From an uncultured Pelagibacteraceae bacterium (GTDB taxonomy: Bacteria > Pseudomonadota > Alphaproteobacteria > Pelagibacterales > Pelagibacteraceae), in contig CACMNP010000012.1 of assembly GCA_902615045.1 (NCBI GenBank), forward strand, positions 1 through 36,273: DNA of 36,273 nt. Reading direction: 5' to 3'. Shown here in pieces: positions 16,561 through 24,636 of this stretch (positions are counted from its first letter, which is position 1; every line of letters starts with the position of its first letter). The translations under genes were made by a program, and so were the position numbers. Under the pieces are notes generated by a model, which saw only the letters and a program-made list of their open reading frames with translations, was not told the origin of the DNA and did not search any database.

Positions 16561-16612
16561 AGTCATACTTGCTATGTTAAATGACCGCAACTATAGGTTG
16601 TAAGTTATGACT
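16561..16612. promoter_or_regulatory. inverted repeats in the divergent aminotransferase/tauA promoter region
   Basis: The 173-base spacer between the aminotransferase start (16528) and tauA (16702) holds AGTCATA (16561-16567) and its complement TATGACT (16606-16612). Between them lies a smaller CAAC-N5-GTTG dyad (16588-16600). Their place between two divergent operons fits a shared operator, but no known consensus matches. The rest of the spacer is plain AT-rich sequence apart from the tauA ribosome site AGGAG. Confidence 0.4.
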
Positions 16613-16701
16613 TTTGAAGCCTGTGTAATTTATTCATCATTTACTTAAAAGAAAATTTAAACTTAAATATCGATAATTAAATTTAATTAACAGGAGATGA
16701 A

Positions 16702-17643
16702 ATGAAAAAAATAATTAGTTTCATTTTAGGAAGTTTATTTGCTCTAAACTTAACAATCACAGCAGCAAACTCTGCTGCGAACGAGGTTAGAGTTGCATAC
16801 TTTCTAGAGTGGCCAAGTCCAAATTTAGAGGACATGCAAAAAAAGAATTTTGCTAAAGCTTTAGGAGTTCCAGTAAAATGGACAAACTTCACAAATGGTG
16901 GGGCAATGACAGATGCTATGTTAGCAGGAGATATTGATATTTCTTACTCACAAGGTTTAGTACCATTTATTAATGCTGTAAAATCAAATGCACCTATCAA
17001 ATTAGTTGATATTGCAATGGAGTACGGAATGGGTGGAACAACTTGTGTAACATCTAATGCTTCAGGAATAACAAAAGCTAATGCAACAGAATTAGAAGGT
17101 AAAAAAGTTGCTGTTCCGTTAGGTACTATGGCTGAGTACGTTTTCGACGAAAGTATGAAAGTTGTCGGAGCTGACAGAAGCAAAATGGATATAATTCAAA
17201 TGGACCCTGAAGAAGGTGCGGCTGCATTAGTAAGTGGAGATGTAGTAATGGCATGTCTATTTGGTGGTAATTCTATCAAAGCTGCAGTTGCTGTAGGATC
17301 AAGACTTTTAACTGTTCAAGAAGCAAGAGATGCAGGTATTTTAGGAATAGATATTACTTCTGTAACAGACAAGTTTATGAAGGAAAATCCTGGAATGTTG
17401 AGAACTTTTATTGAAGTAACTCATGAAGCAAATGAAAGATATAGAAATGGAAAAAGTGATATGAATTCTATGTCAAAAGCTTCAGAGATGAAAATTGCTG
17501 ATATGAAAGACACTTTAAGTGGTTTTAAATTCTTAACTCCAGAAGAAACTAAAAAATCTATGGAAAGCGGAAACTTAGATGCATTCTTAAAAGGAATGGG
17601 AACTCCAGGTGGAGCAGTAGACACTAGTTTCTTACCTTTATAA
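16702..17643 (+). CDS. tauA: taurine ABC transporter substrate-binding protein
   Basis: This 313-residue periplasmic binding protein has a signal peptide of about 25 residues (ending ANSAANE). The mature N-terminus VRVAYFLEWPSPN, the NFTNGGAMTDAMLAGDIDISYSQG segment, and the GTMAEYVFDESM loop follow the TauA/SsuA/ThiY-like fold. TauA-type proteins of marine bacteria look like this. Taurine is the most likely ligand given TauB and TauC neighbours and the divergent aminotransferase. The start is supported by AGGAG six bases upstream. A strong hairpin with a T run follows the gene, which should make tauA more abundant than the transporter genes. Confidence 0.88.
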   Translation: MKKIISFILGSLFALNLTITAANSAANEVRVAYFLEWPSPNLEDMQKKNFAKALGVPVKWTNFTNGGAMTDAMLAGDIDISYSQGLVPFINAVKSNAPIKLVDIAMEYGMGGTTCVTSNASGITKANATELEGKKVAVPLGTMAEYVFDESMKVVGADRSKMDIIQMDPEEGAAALVSGDVVMACLFGGNSIKAAVAVGSRLLTVQEARDAGILGIDITSVTDKFMKENPGMLRTFIEVTHEANERYRNGKSDMNSMSKASEMKIADMKDTLSGFKFLTPEETKKSMESGNLDAFLKGMGTPGGAVDTSFLPL

Positions 17644-17663
17644 TTTAAAGATTAGAATAATTA

Positions 17664-17697
17664 AATAGGCGCCAATTTTATTGGTGCCTATTTTTTT
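17664..17697 (+). terminator. intra-operon terminator/attenuator after tauA
   Basis: A 13-base-pair stem (17664-17676 with 17680-17692, one G-T pair) closes a three-base TTT loop and runs into seven T residues (17691-17697). It lies between tauA and tauB. Partial read-through would give high binding-protein and low transporter levels, and the stem would also protect the tauA message. Confidence 0.92.
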
Positions 17698-17725
17698 AAG
17701 TAAATATTTTATATAAAGTCAGCTA

Positions 17726-18523
17726 ATGAGTGATTTGATATCTCAAAATCTAAACATGATTTTCAAAACTCCAAAAGGAGAGACTGTTCATGCTTTAAAA
17801 GATTTAAATTTCAAATTAAAAAAAGGAGAACTTCTAACAGTTCTTGGGCCTTCTGGTTGTGGAAAAACAACTTTGTTAAATATTGCAGCTGGTTTCTTAA
17901 GACCAACATCTGGAAATATAACTTTGAATGGTAAAGAAATTGATGGACCTGGAGTTGAAAGAGGCATGGTTTTTCAACAAGGTGCATTATTTGAATGGTT
18001 GACTGTTGCAGAGAACGTAAACTTTGGTCTCAGAATGAAAAAAAAAGATCCTATAGAAACTTCAAAAAAAGTTGATGAGTGGCTAGAGATTGTTGGCTTA
18101 AAAGGATTTGGAAATACCCCAACATATCAATTGTCTGGAGGAATGCAGCAAAGAGTAGCTCTTGCAAGGTGTTTAATCAATGATCCTGATTTGATTTTAA
18201 TGGATGAGCCTTTAGGTGCTCTTGATGCTCTAACAAGAGAAAAAATGCAATCTTTAGTTTTGAAAATTTGGAAAGAAACTGGAAAAACAATTATTTTAAT
18301 TACACACTCGGTTGAGGAAGCACTACTGCTTGGTGAAAGGTTGTACGTAATGGCACCAAGACCAGGTAGGATACATAAAGAATATAATCTTCCATTTGCA
18401 GAGATGGGTTTAAAAGAAGATTTAAGAGAAATAAAAAAAAATAAAGATTTTTCGTCAAAAAGAGAAGAAATTTTATCCATGATTTGGAACATGGAGGAAG
18501 AAATTATGGGAAAAGAAAATTAA
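17726..18523 (+). CDS. tauB: taurine ABC transporter ATP-binding protein
   Basis: This 265-residue importer ATPase is of the nitrate/sulfonate/taurine class. The motifs are Walker A GPSGCGKTT, signature LSGGMQQR, Walker B LILMDEPLGALD, and switch histidine in LITHSVEEAL. The tail VMAPRPGRIHKEYNLPFAEMG is typical of the TauB/SsuB group. It abuts tauC directly, with the stop at 18521-18523 and the next ATG at 18524. Confidence 0.93.
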   Translation: MSDLISQNLNMIFKTPKGETVHALKDLNFKLKKGELLTVLGPSGCGKTTLLNIAAGFLRPTSGNITLNGKEIDGPGVERGMVFQQGALFEWLTVAENVNFGLRMKKKDPIETSKKVDEWLEIVGLKGFGNTPTYQLSGGMQQRVALARCLINDPDLILMDEPLGALDALTREKMQSLVLKIWKETGKTIILITHSVEEALLLGERLYVMAPRPGRIHKEYNLPFAEMGLKEDLREIKKNKDFSSKREEILSMIWNMEEEIMGKEN

Positions 18524-20449
18524 ATGTTTACTCAAATAATAACAATATTAATTGTCGTATCAATTATCGGGTGCATACTTTATGGAAGACGTTTAATAAA
18601 AACTGAAAAAGTTGATGCAGTTTTTGGAAATCCAGAAAGAGCAAAAGGTGGAACTCATTGGATAATTGTCGGAAGCAGTGCAATATTGTTAGTTTGGCTT
18701 TATTATTCTTGGGATATTGCAAAAGGATTTTATCCAAAATCAGCAAATGAATTATGTCAGGTCGCAAAAATAAATGAGTCTTTATTAGGATTAAAATATC
18801 AATTTCCAATTGAAGAAAGAGAATTCAAAAGTACTTCAATAATAAAAATAGAAAATAAAAATCTTAAAAAAATAAGTTTAGAAATTCAAAATTCGCCAGA
18901 TTTAAGCAACATACAGAAAACTGCATTAGTTGGTTTTATTAATAAAACAAACAAATTAATTCCATTACTTACTAACGATAATCTAATGGAGATTAACACA
19001 AAAATTAAAATAGATGAGATGACTGATGAAATTAGATTGTTAAGCACTAATTTTCAAAAGAAAGATTATCCATTTGAAACACCAGAGCAAAAAAATGAAA
19101 GACAAAAAGCAATTGCTGAGCAAGGAAGCTGGGGCATAGTAACTGTAAGTGCCGGAACAGGATCAATAGAAAATACTATTGAAGTGCCTTTAGTGCCTGA
19201 AACAGATAGAGGATTAAAATTTCACGCTGCAGCTGAACAATTAAAAAAAATTAACGATAAATTTTTTAAATTAAGAAACCATAATCCTCAATTCAAAAAT
19301 GCAATAAAAGAACTTAAATCAGAGATAAAATTATATAGAAAAAATTTAGATGACACTGAGGAAGTGGCATCTACTTACGCAAAAAACATTGTAAAAATTG
19401 CAAGAAGAATTGAATTTGCAAGTATTTATCCACCAAATGCTCTTAATGAAATGCAAAATGCAATTATTGAATTTGATAATCTTCAAAAAACTGAGCAAGG
19501 GGGTTTAAGATTAATTGACATTCTTTTATTCCCTGCAGGAACTATAGTTGCAAGTGGTCCTAGTTGTTCTGAGCAAGGTTCAGGTAGATGGTTACCAAAA
19601 CCCTCAGATACACTTAATAAATTTATTTTAATGTCTAAGCCAAGTGTAGGTTACAAAAATATCCCACTTCTTTGGATTGATATGATGGATGTAAGCCAAA
19701 TAATTGGCTTTATATTGCCAGATTGGATAGCTGATGTTTTGCCTGGAGAATATCCGGTTCACACTAAAGACGGTGTGGTTAAGCAAAATTTTAAAGGTAA
19801 AGTTTTAAAAATTGTTACTGGTGATTTTAAATTATTTAAAATCCCTGTTCCTTATGGTCATATTTGGGATTCATTTTTAAGAGTTTTTCTTGGATTAGTT
19901 TTTGGAATATTGATTGGTGTTCCATTAGGACTTTTCATGGGCTTAAATAGATTTGCTAAAGGTTTCTTTGATCCATTAATTGAACTTTATAGACCAGTAC
20001 CTCCACTTGCGTGGGCTCCTTTAATAATCTCGGTTTTAGGTATTGATAATACTGGAAAAGTATTTTTATTATTTATGGTTTCATTGTCTATAATGATCAT
20101 TTCAGCTAGAGCTGGAGCATCAGGTACACAGCTATCTAAAATACATGCAGCACATTCTCTTGGTGCTTCTAAAAGACAAATACTTAGATATGTTATTTTT
20201 CCAAATTCTTTACCTGAAATTTTAACAGGTATTAGAGTGGCGGTTGGTATGTGTTGGGGAACTTTGGTTGCAGCAGAATTTTTAGCAGGTACAACTGGAA
20301 TTGGATTTGTTGAAAATGTTGCCAAAAAGTATTTTCAATATGAAGTAATTTGGATCACAATTTTTATAATGGGTATGTTGGGTCTTCTTTTTGATGTAAC
20401 TTTGAGAAAAATTATAGATAAGACAATACCGTGGAGAGGTAAAGGTTAA
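18524..20449 (+). CDS. tauC: taurine ABC transporter permease with a large N-terminal extension
   Basis: The last 200 or so residues (from about 445) are a normal TauC/SsuC permease. There are five to six spans and the ATPase-coupling loop IHAAHSLGASKRQILRYVIFP. The whole protein is 641 residues, however, about 2.4 times a usual TauC. Two membrane spans (about 4-21 and 46-64) come first. A hydrophilic segment of roughly 370 residues follows, rich in helix and charged residues with likely coiled-coil stretches around 230-330, and it should face the periplasm. I do not recognise this domain. It could help dock TauA or sense substrate. The frame is continuous and begins right after tauB, so this is not an assembly fusion of two genes. 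Confidence 0.88.
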   Translation: MFTQIITILIVVSIIGCILYGRRLIKTEKVDAVFGNPERAKGGTHWIIVGSSAILLVWLYYSWDIAKGFYPKSANELCQVAKINESLLGLKYQFPIEEREFKSTSIIKIENKNLKKISLEIQNSPDLSNIQKTALVGFINKTNKLIPLLTNDNLMEINTKIKIDEMTDEIRLLSTNFQKKDYPFETPEQKNERQKAIAEQGSWGIVTVSAGTGSIENTIEVPLVPETDRGLKFHAAAEQLKKINDKFFKLRNHNPQFKNAIKELKSEIKLYRKNLDDTEEVASTYAKNIVKIARRIEFASIYPPNALNEMQNAIIEFDNLQKTEQGGLRLIDILLFPAGTIVASGPSCSEQGSGRWLPKPSDTLNKFILMSKPSVGYKNIPLLWIDMMDVSQIIGFILPDWIADVLPGEYPVHTKDGVVKQNFKGKVLKIVTGDFKLFKIPVPYGHIWDSFLRVFLGLVFGILIGVPLGLFMGLNRFAKGFFDPLIELYRPVPPLAWAPLIISVLGIDNTGKVFLLFMVSLSIMIISARAGASGTQLSKIHAAHSLGASKRQILRYVIFPNSLPEILTGIRVAVGMCWGTLVAAEFLAGTTGIGFVENVAKKYFQYEVIWITIFIMGMLGLLFDVTLRKIIDKTIPWRGKG

Positions 20450-20462
20450 TTTCATTCTATTA

Positions 20463-21473
20463 ATGTCTGTAAATAATACAAAAATTAAATCTATTATTAA
20501 AAAAATTTTTATAAAAAGAGGGTTGAAAACAAATCATGCTATTATTTGTGCAAATGCAATTATCAATGCGGAACTTGTGGGTGCGCCTTCACATGGATTG
20601 TCTCGTTTAAAAATGTATTGTGAAAGAATCTCAAAAAAAGTAATTAATCCTAGACCTAAAATAACTATAAAAAATATATCAAAATCTATATCAATAATTG
20701 ATGCTGATAATTCTATTGGCTTTGTTGCAGCAGATGAAGCAATTAAAAAAACTATACAAAATGCAAAAAAAACAGGAATTGGGTTAGTTGCTGTAAAAAA
20801 CAGCGGACACTATGGTCTATCTGGATACTACGTTGAGCAAGCAGTTAAAAAAAATTTAATAACATTCGCATTTACAAATGCACCTCCAGCAATTGCACCT
20901 TTTGGAGGAAAAAAATCAGTCTTTGGAACTAATCCAATATGTTTTGGAACTCAAACAAATAGCAATGTTCCTTTTATACTGGATACATCAATGTCTATGA
21001 TAAATAGAGGTAAAATAAGGATTGCAGAAAAATTAGGTAAAAAAATACCATATGGGGTTGCTTTAAACAAACTAGGTAAACCAACTACAAATGCAAAAGA
21101 AGCTCTAGCTGGAGTACAACTTCCAATAGCTGGATTTAGAGGATCTGGATTAGCTTGGATGGTAGATATTTTAACTGGAGTATTTGTTGGAAGTAATCAT
21201 GGTGGCAAAGTAAAAGACCCATTTGATGATTTCTCTGGGCCACAAAATATCGGTCACTTATTTTTAGCATTTAAAGACAATCTATTTGTTAAAGATTATA
21301 AAAAAGAGATAAAAAAAAATATTAAAAGAATAAAAAAAATACCTAATTTAAAAGGACAAAAAATCTTTTATCCTGGCGAGCAAAAGTTTTTAAGAACAAA
21401 AACAAACTCTAAAAAATCTATAAAAATTCCAATAAATATTAAAAAGGATTTAGATATTCTCTTAGCTAATTAA
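20463..21473 (+). CDS. LDH2/malate-family NAD(P)-dependent oxidoreductase (possible sulfolactate dehydrogenase)
   Basis: This 336-residue member of the malate/L-lactate dehydrogenase (LDH2) family has the usual blocks: SHGLSRLKMYCERI, SGHYGLSGYYVEQA, PFGGKKSVFGTNPICFG, ILDTSMSMINRGKI and GFRGSGLAWMVDILTG. Members oxidise 2-hydroxy acids such as malate, ureidoglycolate or (R)-sulfolactate (ComC). It follows tauC by 13 bases in the same operon. With the HpsN-like gene at 24637, that makes sulfolactate an attractive substrate. This is a context inference; the family fold is certain, the substrate is not. Its stop overlaps a small convergent gene by four bases. Confidence 0.82.
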   Translation: MSVNNTKIKSIIKKIFIKRGLKTNHAIICANAIINAELVGAPSHGLSRLKMYCERISKKVINPRPKITIKNISKSISIIDADNSIGFVAADEAIKKTIQNAKKTGIGLVAVKNSGHYGLSGYYVEQAVKKNLITFAFTNAPPAIAPFGGKKSVFGTNPICFGTQTNSNVPFILDTSMSMINRGKIRIAEKLGKKIPYGVALNKLGKPTTNAKEALAGVQLPIAGFRGSGLAWMVDILTGVFVGSNHGGKVKDPFDDFSGPQNIGHLFLAFKDNLFVKDYKKEIKKNIKRIKKIPNLKGQKIFYPGEQKFLRTKTNSKKSIKIPINIKKDLDILLAN

Positions 21474-21676
21474 CCTGCAAAATAACCTAGTATTCCGATA
21501 GATAGACAGACTGAAAGTATTATTATTTTTGACTGAAGTGCCTCTTTTTTCTTTTCAGTGATTACTCGTTTCTTTAGAACATCTATATTTACTTTACGAG
21601 GGGACATTCGAATTACTCTCGATTTTTTTTCGGGTATTTCAATATTAGATGTTCTGTTTAAGCTTTCAGTACTCAT
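21470..21676 (-). CDS. small tail-anchored membrane protein
   Basis: This 68-residue protein has a basic, Arg/Lys-rich N-terminal two-thirds (SRVIRMSPRKVNIDVLKKRV) and one C-terminal hydrophobic segment (IIILSVCLSIGILGYFAG). I recognise no family. It lies between two real plus-strand genes, overlapping the upstream one by only four bases, and starts about 100 bases from the regulator at 21778. That packing makes it more likely a gene than a chance frame. Confidence 0.6.
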   Translation of the reverse strand: MSTESLNRTSNIEIPEKKSRVIRMSPRKVNIDVLKKRVITEKKKEALQSKIIILSVCLSIGILGYFAG

Positions 21677-21720
21677 AAAATTATTAAATCATATAGTAGA
21701 AAAATTTTATAGAATATAAC

Positions 21721-21767
21721 TGTTCAAAATGGGTTGACTCAAGTTTTAAAATTGTTCAAATTGGGTT
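21721..21767 (+). promoter_or_regulatory. paired direct repeats before the tandem winged-helix gene
   Basis: TGTTCAAAATGGGTT (21721-21735) recurs as TGTTCAAATTGGGTT (21753-21767) with one mismatch. The two copies are 32 bases apart, about three helical turns, and the second ends ten bases before the ATG at 21778. This arrangement is typical of operator sites for a dimeric or two-domain repressor, here most simply self-regulation. The first copy overlaps a TTGAC that could be a -35 element. Confidence 0.6.
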
Positions 21768-21777
21768 TTGATACATT

Positions 21778-22740
21778 ATGAAGCAGCTACCAAGTGTAAA
21801 TTCCGAACTAGATGATGAACTGATTGATAAAATTTTCAAAAATCATTTTGATATTTTAAGTCCTTTTTTTTTAAAACTTATGTCTGATTGGACAATCGGT
21901 GCTTATAAAGTGTTTAAAGATATAGATACTTACACAATTTTAATTTATTTGATTAGTAAGCAGTTTGATTTTTACAGACGAAATAATTTAAATATTACTT
22001 TCAATAATTTTTATAAGAATAAAACATTAGAGATTGAGAAAATTAACCTTATAAGAATATCAAAGGATCTTCAAATACCAAAAGAAAGTGTCAGAAGAAA
22101 AGTTATATCACTAGAAAAAAAAGGAATAATTAAAAAAAAAGGCAAGAACATTACTATAGATAGAAGTGCTTACAATTCAACACAGCCAAATGATACATTA
22201 AAAAATATATGCATGCTTTTATCTGTTTTTAGTCAAATTTTAAAAGAAGAAAAAGTTATAAAAAACGAAATGTCCAGTAATGAAATTAATAACTTAATAA
22301 AACATAATTTCTCATTTTGCTGGTATCAATTTTATAAATTTTTATTCCCGTACTGCTTAAGGTGGAAAAATTATTTTGGTGATATGGAAATATTTACTAT
22401 TTTGGCAACTATAATTTTGAATAATAATTCAAAAATTGGAAGGCAACTTAAAGGGGTTGATAGTTATTTAGATAAATGGAGAGATAAAATTATTAATAAA
22501 AAAATAAAAGGAATTAATGCAATGTCTATTTCTGAAATAACAGGAATACCAAGACCAACAGTAGTAAGAAAAATCAAGAAATTAACTAAAAATAAATTTA
22601 TTTCTTTAGACAAAAATAAATTGATAAATTTTGATGTCAGCAAACAAAATTTTAAAGATATGTCGATAATCCAAGATGAAAATTTAAAATCTATAAATGT
22701 TTTTATAAAAAGAACCTACAATCAAATAAATCTTAATTAG
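21778..22740 (+). CDS. transcriptional regulator with two winged-helix domains
   Basis: This 320-residue protein is made of two similar halves. Each has a hydrophobic helical segment with the pattern 'D..TILIYLI' (about 50-60) or 'MEIFTILATII' (about 203-213). Each then ends in a winged-helix motif: ISKDLQIPKESVRRKVISLE at 94-113, and ISEITGIPRPTVVRKIKKLT at 251-270. The halves probably arose by duplication. I do not recognise a named family. No ligand domain is visible. Near-identical direct repeats sit just upstream and fit autoregulation, one repeat per winged helix. Its end overlaps the BASS symporter gene by eight bases. Confidence 0.78.
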   Translation: MKQLPSVNSELDDELIDKIFKNHFDILSPFFLKLMSDWTIGAYKVFKDIDTYTILIYLISKQFDFYRRNNLNITFNNFYKNKTLEIEKINLIRISKDLQIPKESVRRKVISLEKKGIIKKKGKNITIDRSAYNSTQPNDTLKNICMLLSVFSQILKEEKVIKNEMSSNEINNLIKHNFSFCWYQFYKFLFPYCLRWKNYFGDMEIFTILATIILNNNSKIGRQLKGVDSYLDKWRDKIINKKIKGINAMSISEITGIPRPTVVRKIKKLTKNKFISLDKNKLINFDVSKQNFKDMSIIQDENLKSINVFIKRTYNQINLN

Positions 22741-23581
22741 AATTTTTAAGAATATATATAAATATAAATCCAGTTATATACATTACTAATGCGTAAGCAG
22801 CTGTTGGAACCATGTAAGCGACATCATTGAAAATTTGTGTTGCTACAAATACAGCTAAAGTTCCATTTTGTAATCCACATTCTAAAGAAATACATTTTCT
22901 CTGTGGTATTCCAGTTGCAAAACCTTTTGCAATGTAAAATGCCAAAGTCATCATGACTACGTTTAATATTAAAACAGCTAAACCCGCTTGACCTAAGTAT
23001 GATATTATATTTTCTCTTTCCTCAATCCATATTGCTGCAAATACAACAATAAATAAAATACCTGTAATTCTATTTACAATATTAATATTAGACGAAATAA
23101 AGTTTTCAGCGAATCTTCTAATTATCATTCCAAGAATTACTGGCACAGTTACAACTAGTGCCATTTTAAGAGCAATACCAGTCATCGTAATATCTGAGGA
23201 TAAATCAGTTACACCTAATAATTTGGCTGAAGAAAAAACAATAAATGGAACAGAAAAAATACTAATTAAACTACCTATTGCTGTTAACGAAATAGATAAT
23301 GCAACATCTCCATTTGCAAATTTTGTTAAGACATTTGATGTTACTCCTCCAGGAGCAGCAGCAATAATCATTAATCCTAAAGCTAATTCAACTGGTAATC
23401 TTAATATTAAAAGTAAAATATAAGCGACGATTGGGAGAAGGATTAATTGACAAATTATTCCGACTGTAAAATCTTTTGGATTATTTATAACTCTTAAAAA
23501 ATCTCTAGTTGATAAGCCCAATCCAAGACCTAACATTATAAGGGCTAACGCTATAGGTGCAATTTTTGTAACTATCTCCAT
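22733..23581 (-). CDS. BASS-family sodium-coupled symporter
   Basis: This 282-residue protein has eight to ten spans. The family marks of the bile acid:sodium symporter group are APGGVTSNVLTKFANGDVALS (about residues 75-95) and ECGLQNGTLAVFVA (about 234-247). These two crossover segments bind Na+ in structurally known relatives. Bacterial members import organic anions including pyruvate, pantoate and possibly sulfonates. The substrate cannot be read from sequence. It diverges from the phosphotransacetylase-like gene at 23666, leaving 84 bases for promoters. Confidence 0.87.
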   Translation of the reverse strand: MEIVTKIAPIALALIMLGLGLGLSTRDFLRVINNPKDFTVGIICQLILLPIVAYILLLILRLPVELALGLMIIAAAPGGVTSNVLTKFANGDVALSISLTAIGSLISIFSVPFIVFSSAKLLGVTDLSSDITMTGIALKMALVVTVPVILGMIIRRFAENFISSNINIVNRITGILFIVVFAAIWIEERENIISYLGQAGLAVLILNVVMMTLAFYIAKGFATGIPQRKCISLECGLQNGTLAVFVATQIFNDVAYMVPTAAYALVMYITGFIFIYILKNSN

Positions 23582-23665
23582 CGTTTGTTCAATTTTAAAC
23601 TATTTTTATATCGAACGTAATAAAAAATATTGATATTTAGAACCATAACAAATATTTAAACTCAT

Positions 23666-24577
23666 ATGTTATCTGATAAATCCACAGTTTGCCCTGTTAA
23701 TCTACTTAACATAGCTCATCAAAAAAGAGGAGTAAAAGCAGCCATTGTAAATGCGGGTAAAAAATTACCAATGATGTCGGTAATGGATGCTGTCTCTGAA
23801 AAATTGATCACCCCAATACTAATAGGTGATAAACAAAAAATACAAGAATGCGCAGATGAGCTTAAATTTGATATATCAAATTTTGAAATAATTAATGAGC
23901 CAGCTGAAAATAATACAGCAAGTATTGCAACAAAACTTGCATCGGAAGATAAAGTAAAAATTATTGTAAAAGGACATATTCATACTGATATATTGATGAA
24001 AGAAGTTCTTAAAAGAGAATATAAATTAATTGGTAAAACAAGACTAAGTCATATTTGGCATATGACATTACAAAAAGATGACAAACCATTAATCATAACC
24101 GATGGAGCATTGAATGTTTCTCCTAACCTAAAAACTAAAATGCATATTTTAAGAAATGTTATAGATTTTAGTCATAGAATTAATATTCCAAGACCAAAGA
24201 TTTCTATCCTTTCAGCAACAGAAGAAGTTATTAATAGTGTGCAGAGTTCGGTTGAAGCTAAAGAATTAACTGAATTAGCGAGTAAAGAAAATTTTAATGC
24301 TGATATTTTTGGACCCTTAGCATTTGACAATAGTATTTCAAAAAAATCTGCTTCTATTAAGGGAATTGAGAATATAGTTGCTGGGGAAGCTGATGTATTA
24401 TTAGTTCCAAATGTCGAAACTGGAAATGCGCTTGTAAAAATGATGATTTATTTTATGGGAGCATGTGCAGCAGGCGTAGTTGTTGGAGGTAAAGTACCTG
24501 TTGTTATAACAAGTAGATCAGATGATGCGACAGCAAGACTTGCTTCTATAGCTGCAGCTGTTGTTGCTTTAGATTAA
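23666..24577 (+). CDS. phosphate acetyl/butyryltransferase family enzyme
   Basis: This 303-residue short member of the phosphotransacetylase family corresponds to the catalytic domain. The blocks are VKGHIHTDILMKEVLKRE, HIWHMTLQKDDKPLIITDGALN, GPLAFDNSISKKSA and ADVLLVPNVETGNALVK. The reaction is acyl phosphate plus CoA to acyl-CoA plus phosphate. In taurine degradation, sulfoacetaldehyde acetyltransferase (Xsc) produces acetyl phosphate, which such an enzyme converts to acetyl-CoA. The neighbouring genes make this role plausible, but Xsc itself is not here. Butyryl or propionyl substrates remain possible. Confidence 0.85.
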   Translation: MLSDKSTVCPVNLLNIAHQKRGVKAAIVNAGKKLPMMSVMDAVSEKLITPILIGDKQKIQECADELKFDISNFEIINEPAENNTASIATKLASEDKVKIIVKGHIHTDILMKEVLKREYKLIGKTRLSHIWHMTLQKDDKPLIITDGALNVSPNLKTKMHILRNVIDFSHRINIPRPKISILSATEEVINSVQSSVEAKELTELASKENFNADIFGPLAFDNSISKKSASIKGIENIVAGEADVLLVPNVETGNALVKMMIYFMGACAAGVVVGGKVPVVITSRSDDATARLASIAAAVVALD

Positions 24578-24636
24578 ACTTTTATTGAATAAACATCTTA
24601 TATAATTTAAACATTTGTAAAATTAGAGGAAAAATA

